A stretch of DNA of 6,410 nt from the NCBI GenBank assembly GCA_030537915.1, contig JAUNUZ010000145.1, positions 1 through 6,410 of the forward strand, read 5' to 3'. The notes under the pieces were generated by a model. The model saw only the letters and a list, made by a program, of their open reading frames with translations, was not told the origin of the DNA and did not search any database. Position numbers and translations under genes: made by a program. Numbering within the stretch: position 1 is the stretch's first letter; each line of letters starts with the position of its first letter. Shown here piece by piece: positions 1 through 6,410 of this stretch. Source of the stretch: Micrococcales bacterium. Its GTDB lineage: Bacteria > Actinomycetota > Actinomycetes > Actinomycetales > Dermatophilaceae.

Positions 1-89
1 GGCACGGGCCGCTGCACCGCTGCCTGAGTCCGCCGCTCGGCGCCGTTGGCGCTACGTGCGTGCACTTCTTGCGCAGTCGTGGTTGGTCG

Positions 90-608
90 TCAGCCGATCG
101 ACGTGCGTCCACCGGCGCTGCTGGTGGCGGTTGCGCCGGAGTCGACGGGGTCGTCGGCGCGCACGCGCGCTGTCACCTCGCCGCTCGTGGACTGCTTGAC
201 GGCCTCGACGGTCTGCTTCGTGCTGGCGATCGCGCGCTCGGGCTTGCCCTTGAAGTTCTTCAGCGCCGACTTGCCCAGGAGCGCGAGGATGCCCGCGACG
301 ACGAAGAGGAGAAGCGTCACGATGAGATACGACAGCCAGGGCGCTAGACCGAGGGCAATGAGGCCCTGGGCGATGGTGTGCAGCAGGAAGACGACGCCCA
401 GCACGGCTAGGAAGCCTGCCGCGGCGAACATGCCACCGGCCTTGCCGGCCTTCTTGGCATCGGCGGACACCTCGGCCTTGGCCAGCGCGATCTCGCTCCG
501 CACCAGCGTCGAGACGTCGCTGACGGCGTCGTTGACGAGCCTGCCAATGGTGGGGTCGGCGGCGCGAGGAGCCTCCGGGCCGACGGGGTCCGGGAATTGC
601 GTGGACAT
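90..608 (-). CDS. Phage holin family (Holin-X type) two-helix membrane protein
   Basis: A 172-residue protein resembling the actinobacterial 'putative holin-X / phage holin family' proteins. These are chromosomal membrane proteins named by similarity; a lysis role is not established for them. A soluble, partly amphipathic N-terminal part (about residues 18-55, with the family-like stretch TLVRSEIALAKAEV) is followed by two hydrophobic segments at about 57-86 and 91-113. A basic stretch then leads to a helix with PERAIASTKQTVEAVKQS (123-140) and a polar Ser/Thr/Gly-rich tail. No signal peptide or enzyme motif is visible. The ATG is supported by AGGAGG at 615-620, six bases upstream. The gene lies 91 bases downstream of gntR on the same strand, with several dyads in between, so it may have its own promoter. 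From memory, a similar gene follows acs in mycobacteria (Rv3669). Family call fairly sure; function unknown. Confidence 0.85.
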   Translation of the reverse strand: MSTQFPDPVGPEAPRAADPTIGRLVNDAVSDVSTLVRSEIALAKAEVSADAKKAGKAGGMFAAAGFLAVLGVVFLLHTIAQGLIALGLAPWLSYLIVTLLLFVVAGILALLGKSALKNFKGKPERAIASTKQTVEAVKQSTSGEVTARVRADDPVDSGATATSSAGGRTSIG

Positions 609-623
609 GTGATACCTCCTGTA

Positions 624-650
624 GGGGGCTTTCGCGCGGAGGGCGCCCCC
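624..650 (-). repeat. GC-rich inverted repeat in the holin-gene leader
   Basis: GGGGGC at 624-629 is complementary to GCCCCC at 645-650, with a 15-base loop. It lies just upstream of the ribosome binding site (615-620) of the holin-family gene and would form a 5' leader hairpin if transcription starts further upstream. There is no T-run, so it is a poor intrinsic terminator. Its role is unknown. Confidence 0.3.
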
Positions 651-659
651 GGGACATGG

Positions 660-678
660 TCGCTACGAACCCTAGCGA
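660..678. promoter_or_regulatory. Inverted repeat TCGCTA-N7-TAGCGA between gntR and the holin gene
   Basis: Perfect 6-base arms (660-665 and 673-678) flank a 7-base spacer. The symmetry almost continues outward: 658/680 pair and 659/679 would be a G-T pair. On the minus strand it follows the gntR stop (700) and precedes the holin gene (608). No T-run follows in either direction, so an operator or a weak hairpin is as likely as a terminator. Confidence 0.35.
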
Positions 679-679
679 T

Positions 680-691
680 CTGCTGCAGCAG
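680..691. repeat. 12-base perfect palindrome CTGCTGCAGCAG
   Basis: A fully self-complementary 12-base sequence nine bases beyond the gntR stop codon and immediately beside the 660-678 dyad. It could be part of an operator or a transcript-end structure. CTG/CAG-like repeats also arise by chance in GC-rich DNA, so this is only a description. Confidence 0.3.
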
Positions 692-699
692 GGGCGAGT

Positions 700-1542
700 T
701 CAGGCGCTCCACGCGCGGGCGATGGACCTGGCGATCCGCTCCTGATGTGTTGAGGCAACTACGCGCAGCGTCTCTACGTCGCCCGCGACATACGCCGCGA
801 GCATGTCGGCGTGGTCGGCGCACAGCTCTTCTCGCCCCTGCGGGTCGACGCGAGCCATGGCCTGATCCGGCTCCGTGAGATTCCTGGCGATCGACAGCAA
901 GTGCAGCAGGCGGGGCATCCCGCAGGGGCGTAGCAGGACCTCGTGGAAGTCGCGGGACAGCCGGTGGAACTCCAGTGCATCGTGACTACCCGCCTCGTCG
1001 GTGACCGCCTCGGCTGCCTCGGGGTCCGCGGTGTCGACCGGTGCCACCTCGCCGGTGCTCGCGGTCGCGGCCCGATTCTCTTCGGCTCGGGCCATCGCCA
1101 CCTCCAAGCGGGCGTGCACGTCGCGAAGCTGCTCGTGGTCCCAAGGACCGGCGCTGCGCACGGCTGCCGCGAGGGCGACTGCTTCGAGCGCCGCGGCCAC
1201 GACGTACAGTTCGGACAGTTCCGCCTCCGAGAGCCGGGTCACGGTGTAGCCGAGACGCGGCCGGTGCTCCAGCAGCCCCTCGCCGAGCAGGGTCTTCAGA
1301 GCCTCGCGCACTGGGATCCGGCTCACCCCGAAGAAGTCGGCTACCTCGTCCAGGGGGATCATCGCGCCGGGCGCGACCTGGCCGGAGACGATGACCCGGC
1401 GTAACTCGGCCAGGACTTGCGGACCAGAGACATAGCGGGCCGGTCGCGTCAGCAGACCGAGCAGATCACCCTTCGCGCGCGGCTGCATCATGGGCCTGCC
1501 GGCAGTCTCTGGCTGCTCCGAAGTCGGCTTGGCAGAAGTCAT
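700..1542 (-). CDS. GntR-family transcriptional regulator, FCD (FadR C-terminal) subfamily
   Basis: A 280-residue DNA-binding regulator. After a polar N-terminal extension of about 37 residues comes the winged helix-turn-helix (about 40-105), with the family signatures LDEVADFFGVSRIPVREALKTL (split here across residues 64-85) and a wing ending in LGYTVTRL. The C-terminal all-helical FCD ligand-binding domain follows (about 108-277). His200 in DFH, His244 and His266 sit where this family has metal-binding histidines, but the Asp usual four residues before the first His appears to be Ser196. Residues about 155-186 form an Ala/Glu/Asp-rich insertion within the FCD domain, which explains part of the excess over the usual 220-240 residues. 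AGGAGG at 1551-1556, eight bases upstream, fixes the ATG. The gene is divergent from the operon remnant and usp, the usual arrangement for a regulator of its neighbour. Ligand unknown; organic acids are common for FCD members. Confidence 0.92.
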   Translation of the reverse strand: MTSAKPTSEQPETAGRPMMQPRAKGDLLGLLTRPARYVSGPQVLAELRRVIVSGQVAPGAMIPLDEVADFFGVSRIPVREALKTLLGEGLLEHRPRLGYTVTRLSEAELSELYVVAAALEAVALAAAVRSAGPWDHEQLRDVHARLEVAMARAEENRAATASTGEVAPVDTADPEAAEAVTDEAGSHDALEFHRLSRDFHEVLLRPCGMPRLLHLLSIARNLTEPDQAMARVDPQGREELCADHADMLAAYVAGDVETLRVVASTHQERIARSIARAWSA

Positions 1543-1904
1543 CGTCTAGTCCTCCTGTCGTCGGGCTGGGTGTTGCAACCGCCGGCCCGAGGCTCACTGC
1601 GGACGAGCATGCCAGGTCGAGGCGGCCAGCCCAAGCGAGTGGCGGGCGGTGCTGAGGCCCCAGGCCACGGTTCAGGCAGCGCGGGCGGCAGCGGCATGGG
1701 CGAGGCGGGGCTGGGACGATGTCGGCAGCATCCTGCACCGCAGGCACCATCATCGGGACCAGGCCAGCAGGACCTCCCCGCTCCCGGATCGAGGGCGATG
1801 GCCCGACACCGGGGCTCAAACCATTCTCAGCTTGGGCTAGAGTCCGGCGTACTTTCGTGTGCATCACGTCACTCGCGCTGACATTGCAGAAGAGGGGTCC
1901 CCGG
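1543..1904. other. Divergent intergenic region upstream of gntR; no supported gene
   Basis: This stretch of about 360 bases holds the gntR ribosome binding site (1551-1556, minus) and an 8-base palindrome GTTGCAAC (1572-1579) just upstream of it, a possible autoregulatory site. Near the right end is the least GC-rich part. There TAGAGT (1838-1843, plus) could be a -10 box, though no good -35 is visible, and CGTG-N5-CACG (1856-1868) is a weak dyad that could be an operator. The plus frame from 1550 to 1840 stays open with fairly high third-position GC, but it has no ribosome binding site and no recognisable motif, so I do not call it a gene. The size fits a regulator/operon control region plus possible decayed sequence. 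Confidence 0.4.
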
Positions 1905-2001
1905 ATGACCAAGCGTCTGCTCTCGGCCCTGTGTGCCCTCCCCAAACGTCTTGGCCACCGCCTCGGCCGGGGCCCCTCGCGACGACAGCGGGACAGGGTG
2001 A
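1905..2001 (+). pseudogene. Possible 5' remnant of a secreted binding-protein gene
   Basis: An ATG at 1905 has an AGAGGGG-type ribosome binding site at 1891-1897, seven bases upstream. It begins MTKRLLSALCALP, a basic n-region running into a hydrophobic stretch as in a signal peptide. In the starting frame the sequence then becomes Arg-rich and stops at 2084. One base fewer in the CCCCAAA run (1940-1946) would continue it as NVLATASAGAPRDDSGTG, ending at the TGA at 1999-2001; that has a signal-peptidase-like ATASA site. It sits where the first gene of a gntR-controlled operon would start. The reading is that the true gene's start survives and the rest is lost. The alternative is a genuine small gene of 59 residues (1905-2084) or chance. 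No homology search was possible. Confidence 0.35.
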
Positions 2002-2002
2002 T

Positions 2003-2095
2003 TGCGCGCTCGTCGTCTGCGTCGCATCCGTCGAGATCCTTGCCCTACCCCTCATCCTGCGGGTCGTTCGCGACCGGAAAGTGAAGATCACATGA
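2003..2095 (+). pseudogene. Possible 3' remnant of a membrane permease gene, overlapping usp start
   Basis: This frame reads CALVVCVASVEILALPLILRV followed by VRDRKVKIT and a TGA at 2093-2095: one hydrophobic helix ending in a basic tail, as at the C-terminus of an inner-membrane permease. The stop overlaps the usp ATG (2092-2094) as ATGA, the classic translational-coupling arrangement for adjacent genes of one operon. No suitable start codon with a ribosome binding site precedes this tail in its frame. It therefore looks like the last 30 codons of a larger gene whose body has been deleted. Permeases of tripartite tricarboxylate (TctA) or TRAP (DctM) type are candidates because UspA genes are known beside such transporters, but the fragment is too short to assign. 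Confidence 0.38.
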
Positions 2096-2481
2096 GTATC
2101 GTCATCGCCTATATCGCCAACGAGCACGGCGAGGCCGCCCTCGACGCAGGGCTCGACATGGCGCGCAGCCTGGGCGAGCCGGTCGTCGTCGTCAACGCCT
2201 CGAAGAGGGACGCGCTGGCCGACTCACACTCCGCGGGGCCCTCGCTGCTGGAGACCCGGCTCGCGGAGGCGGGGCTGGACCACGAGATTCGCCAGGAGGT
2301 CGGCGCGGATCTCGCTGAAGCAGTGCTCTCGATCGGCTCGGAGATCGAGGCGAAAATGATCGTCATCGGCCTGCGGCGGCGGACGCCGGTCGGCAAGCTA
2401 CTCCTGGGCAGCGTCGCGCAGCGGATTCTGCTCGACAGTCCGGTGCCGGTACTCGCAGTCAAGGGCTCGCAGACCGCTTAG
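2092..2481 (+). CDS. Universal stress protein (UspA family), single domain
   Basis: A 129-residue single UspA domain, close to the usual 130-150. It has the alternating beta/alpha pattern: strand VIAYIA (4-9), helix AALDAGLDMARSLG, strand VVVVNAS (31-37), helix 73-86, strand KMIVIGL (88-94), and the closing VPVLAVK (118-124). The ATP-binding pattern of nucleotide-binding UspAs, G-x2-G-x9-G-S/T, appears as G93-LR-R96-x9-G106-S107, so the second Gly is Arg. The Asp normally found in the first strand loop (V-D-G/x-S) is Ile8. ATP binding is therefore uncertain. The ATG at 2092 is chosen over the TTG at 2002 because homologous sequence starts there, a GGAAAG site lies at 2076-2081, and the start overlaps the stop of the upstream fragment as ATGA. 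UspA proteins beside transporters can regulate them, as TeaD does for TeaABC. Here the partner seems gone. Confidence 0.94.
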   Translation: MSIVIAYIANEHGEAALDAGLDMARSLGEPVVVVNASKRDALADSHSAGPSLLETRLAEAGLDHEIRQEVGADLAEAVLSIGSEIEAKMIVIGLRRRTPVGKLLLGSVAQRILLDSPVPVLAVKGSQTA

Positions 2482-2529
2482 CCGTACGCCCCCCTCGAGC
2501 GACCTTCGAAAGCGCGTGCCCCGGACGCG

Positions 2530-2566
2530 AAAAAGCCGGTCGCGACGCTCTTGCCGCGACCGGCTT
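2530..2566. terminator. Strong intrinsic terminator for acs, usable by usp
   Basis: Perfect 12-base arms AAGCCGGTCGCG (2533-2544) and CGCGACCGGCTT (2555-2566) enclose a 10-base loop. Read on the minus strand the stem is followed by a run of five T (complement of 2530-2534, partly within the stem), the canonical form for terminating acs, whose stop is at 2616. Read on the plus strand it lies about 50 bases past the usp stop with a weaker TTCT tail, so it probably serves both convergent genes. Confidence 0.9.
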
Positions 2567-2615
2567 CTGCGTGCCTCGGACGGTGCGCAAGGCAGCCCGG
2601 GGCCGTCTGACCGCC

Positions 2616-4568
<1,953 letters not shown>

Positions 4569-4575
4569 GGGTTTG

Positions 4576-4581
4576 CCTCCT
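4576..4581 (-). promoter_or_regulatory. Ribosome binding site fixing the GTG start of acsA
   Basis: AGGAGG on the minus strand, seven bases before the GTG at 4568. No nearby ATG in frame has a comparable site, so the GTG is taken as the start. Confidence 0.88.
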
Positions 4582-4602
4582 GGACGTCGTTGTCGGGTCT
4601 CT

Positions 4603-4631
4603 ACTCAACTCGGTATTGGACCGATCATCAA
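4603..4631 (-). promoter_or_regulatory. Candidate acsA promoter with an embedded dyad
   Basis: On the minus strand TTGATG (4631-4626) is a good -35 match. Seventeen bases later comes TTGAGT (4608-4603), a weak -10 (three of six matches). The spacer contains an inverted repeat with 5-base arms, TCGGT-N5-ACCGA (4610-4624), positioned where a repressor or activator would touch polymerase. The start of transcription would fall near 4596, leaving a short leader before the ribosome binding site. The -10 is poor, so confidence is low. Confidence 0.32.
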
Positions 4632-4696
4632 CCCTTGGCCCGAACGCCGCGACAGGCGGGCCGGACCAGCGGCGAATGACCACGCGCCAAGACGAG

Positions 4697-4708
4697 TGCT
4701 CGCGAGCA
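4697..4708. repeat. 12-base perfect palindrome TGCTCGCGAGCA upstream of acsA
   Basis: A fully symmetrical 12-base site in the gap between the protease stop (4731) and acsA (4568), about 65 bases upstream of the candidate -35. It could bind a dimeric regulator. A weaker hairpin with 5-base arms (4713-4717 with 4725-4729) lies immediately after the protease stop; it lacks a T-run and could be a poor terminator. Confidence 0.33.
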
Positions 4709-4730
4709 TGCTAGACCCCTGGCAGGTCTC

Positions 4731-6287
4731 TCATCTCGCGCGTCGCGCGTCCACCATGCCCTCACCTGCGTAGGCGTTGTTGGACACGGTGCCGGTGCAC
4801 TTGCGGTCACCGCGCGGGCAAGGGACGTTCCGGGCCTGCCGGCGCAGCAAGGCGAGCAGTTCGTGCGGCCGGGCCTTCGGCCTCGTGCCGGCCAGGATCG
4901 CGGCAACTCCCGCGGCGTGCGGTGCCGCCATCGACGTGCCGCTCAGCGGCGCCCACTGGCTGTCCGGGTAGGTGGAGAGGATCTCGGTGCCCGGCGCGAG
5001 GACGTCGACGACGCCGCGCCCGTAGTTGGAGTAGGCCGCCATCGAGCCGTCCGGGTCCGCGGCGGCAACGGTGAGGACTCCGGGCAGCTCCGCGGGCAGG
5101 TCCAGGCAGCTGCGGTCGAGCCGGCGCGAGACGGGCCGGCTGTCGTTGGGGCTCAACGTGTCGGTCCTTTTGTGCGCCAGGTCGGTGGAGTCGTTGCCCG
5201 CGGCCGCAACCGACAGCACGCCGCGGGCCTGCGCGTAGGCGAAGGCTCGCCGGACCGCCTCGCGGGCCGGTGCCTGGGTCGGGTTCGAGCCGCACCAGAA
5301 GCGCCACGGGTCGATGTAGTAGCTGTGATTGGCGATGCGCAGCCCGGAGTCCGCCGTGCGCAGAATCCCGCAGATCGCGTATTCGGGGTAGATGAAGCCG
5401 TCGTCGTCGACGACCTTGATGGATGCGACGCGCGCTCCGGGCGCGACACCCGCGACCCCGATCCCGTTGCGGGCGGCGGCGATAATGCCGGCGACGTGGG
5501 TCCCGTGCCCGCTCGTCGTGTTGCGCCAGCGTGCGGGGCTGGGATCAGGGCGGCCGCCATCGGTGCAGTCGAGCGAGCGCGCAGGATCGATGCGCCCGAT
5601 GAGGTCAGGGTGGTTCGGCTGGATGCCGCTGTCGAGCACGGCGACCGTGACCCCCGCCCCGGCGCCCACGGAGGTGGGACCGCCGACCGCCCGCAGGCCC
5701 CATTGCTCGCGTTCGCGGCGGTCCGCCACGATGGCCGCCGGGTGCGTTGTCGCGGCCAGGGCCGAAGCGCCACCGGAGGCCCGGGGGCGTAGGGGCTGCT
5801 CGACCGGCACGCTGCGGGTCGGCCCCACCGAGGTGATCCGAGTGGTGGCGGAGGGGCGCAACCGCGCGACGAAGTCGGCCCGTGGGCTGCGGACGACGAG
5901 CACGCCGATGTGCGGCCAGGACTGCACGACGTCGCCGCCCGCGCCGGCGGCAGCGGCCGCGGCGATGCGCGCGCGGCCGGCCGAGATCGCCGCGCCGGTG
6001 CCGACGTTGACGACATAGGACCGGGTCTTTGCGGCAACCCCTGTCCTCTTCGTGTGTGCAGTGACGGTCGCGAGGACTCCACCGACGGCGTCCAGCGCGG
6101 TGCGGTCGCCAGGGGCGGTCGTTGCCACCGGGAACGCGGACGCTGTCGGGGAGGCCGATGCCGCCGAGGAGGCCGCTCCGGTGCCGACGGTAGCGGTGGC
6201 CCCGAGGCAGACCGCGAGCGCGCAACCCAGCAGGGCACGGGCGCCACGGGTGGCACCGGTCGTGCGCGTCACGAGAGAGGGGGACAA
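4731..6287 (-). CDS. Secreted S8-family (subtilisin-like) serine protease
   Basis: A 518-residue exported endopeptidase from the TTG start. Order: a signal peptide (basic RTTGATRGAR, hydrophobic core about 18-37, Ala/Ser-rich cleavage region about 38-45); a low-complexity linker; an I9-like propeptide (about 90-165, beginning YVVNVGTG) that would act as folding chaperone and inhibitor; then the catalytic domain (about 195-470). The triad is Asp219 (AVLDSGIQPNHPDL), His261 (SGHGTHVAG) and Ser452 (LSGTSMAAPHAAG), with oxyanion Asn365 (AAAGND). Six cysteines in the mature part (241, 307, 332, 394, 490, 497) could form disulfides. The tail ends EGMVDA as in actinobacterial relatives, with no membrane anchor or sorting signal, so it is probably released. 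The TTG at 6287 is preferred because AGGAG lies exactly seven bases upstream; in-frame starts at 6359, 6335 and 6272 lack a suitable site. Substrate unknown; all catalytic residues present. Confidence 0.93.
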   Translation of the reverse strand: MSPSLVTRTTGATRGARALLGCALAVCLGATATVGTGAASSAASASPTASAFPVATTAPGDRTALDAVGGVLATVTAHTKRTGVAAKTRSYVVNVGTGAAISAGRARIAAAAAAGAGGDVVQSWPHIGVLVVRSPRADFVARLRPSATTRITSVGPTRSVPVEQPLRPRASGGASALAATTHPAAIVADRREREQWGLRAVGGPTSVGAGAGVTVAVLDSGIQPNHPDLIGRIDPARSLDCTDGGRPDPSPARWRNTTSGHGTHVAGIIAAARNGIGVAGVAPGARVASIKVVDDDGFIYPEYAICGILRTADSGLRIANHSYYIDPWRFWCGSNPTQAPAREAVRRAFAYAQARGVLSVAAAGNDSTDLAHKRTDTLSPNDSRPVSRRLDRSCLDLPAELPGVLTVAAADPDGSMAAYSNYGRGVVDVLAPGTEILSTYPDSQWAPLSGTSMAAPHAAGVAAILAGTRPKARPHELLALLRRQARNVPCPRGDRKCTGTVSNNAYAGEGMVDARRAR

Positions 6288-6294
6288 GGGCGGA

Positions 6295-6299
6295 CTCCT
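6295..6299 (-). promoter_or_regulatory. Ribosome binding site deciding the TTG start of the S8 protease
   Basis: AGGAG on the minus strand at ideal distance (seven bases) from the TTG at 6287. It is 22 bases from the in-frame GTG at 6272, too far for that start, and lies inside the longer reading frame that begins at 6359. Confidence 0.75.
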
Positions 6300-6325
6300 G
6301 GACGGATGGACGTCAGGGCGCCACG

Positions 6326-6409
6326 TTAAACACATCGGTCCCGCGCCGCGCCTACCCACACGGTCCGACCGGAGTGGTGGACGGCGTCCGCGTGCCGGGA
6401 GAGGTCGTC
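6326..6409 (-). CDS. Possible C-terminal end of an unidentified upstream gene (partial)
   Basis: From the window edge a minus-strand frame reads DDLSRHADAVHHSGRTVWV and on to GAARDRCV, ending in TAA at 6326-6328. Almost all third positions except the last few codons are G or C, as in the real genes here, and the competing minus frame is poorer in this respect. It would end 38 bases before the protease start, consistent with a tail-to-head neighbour on the same strand. Only 27 codons are visible and no family is recognisable. It may be chance in GC-rich DNA. Confidence 0.33.
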   Translation of the reverse strand, partial: DDLSRHADAVHHSGRTVWVGAARDRCV

Positions 6410-6410
6410 G

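Noticed and set aside
40..52. GCGCC-GTT-GGCGC hairpin downstream of the holin gene as its terminator
   Set aside because: Five-base stem, no T-run, and such short symmetric GC motifs are common in this DNA.
90..608. Holin-family gene as evidence of a prophage
   Set aside because: No other phage gene, integrase or attachment repeat is visible, and this family is a normal chromosomal feature of actinobacteria.
1550..1840. Open plus-strand frame with fairly high third-position GC in the gntR upstream region
   Set aside because: No ribosome binding site before the GTG at 1649, no recognised motif, and the translation ends in low-complexity His/Arg/Pro sequence. Decayed coding DNA cannot be excluded.
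5153..6256. A 367-codon minus-strand frame inside the protease gene, and a 309-codon plus frame at 4863-5792
   Set aside because: Both are Pro/Arg/Ser/Ala-rich or Asp/Val/Arg-rich shadows of the protease frame, which carries an intact catalytic triad.
6377..6410. Possible plus-strand gene starting at a GTG near the right edge
   Set aside because: GGAG is only two bases from the GTG, the visible part is 11 codons, and a minus-strand ending is at least as plausible.

Overview
The window is high-GC DNA (strong G/C preference at third codon positions, AGGAGG-type ribosome binding sites, GTG and TTG starts) and encodes proteins typical of Actinomycetota. The protein set, together with my memory that acs and a holin-family membrane gene lie close together in mycobacteria (the Rv3667-Rv3669 area of M. 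tuberculosis), suggests a relative of Mycobacteriales such as Gordonia. That placement is tentative.

Layout by position: a two-helix 'phage holin family' membrane protein (90-608, minus); a GntR/FCD transcription regulator (700-1542, minus); a 549-base gap (1543-2091) that looks like a regulatory region followed by the two ends of a lost operon; a universal stress protein (2092-2481, plus); a perfect stem-loop terminator between convergent genes (2530-2566); acetyl-CoA synthetase (2616-4568, minus, GTG start); and a secreted subtilisin-like S8 protease (4731-6287, minus, with a well-supported TTG start). The extreme right edge may hold the last 27 codons of another minus-strand gene (6326-6409). 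I could support nothing in bases 1-89.

How the genes relate: acs supplies acetyl-CoA from acetate and carries the conserved lysine that acetyltransferases use to switch such enzymes off. The protease is exported, unrelated in function, and separated from acs by 162 bases with a possible acs promoter. The gntR/usp pair is arranged as a regulator divergent from an operon, but the operon between them seems to be missing. A well-placed ribosome binding site and signal-peptide-like start lie at 1905. About 100 bases later comes a hydrophobic, Arg/Lys-ended tail whose stop codon overlaps the usp start as ATGA.

The most interesting reading is that a GntR-controlled solute transporter operon (regulator, binding protein, permease, UspA) has been reduced by internal deletion to its two ends, its regulator and its stress protein. 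This is inference from sequence organisation and needs a comparison with relatives. The five main genes are ordinary family members, with modest oddities in the regulator (an insertion in the FCD domain) and the stress protein (altered nucleotide-binding residues).
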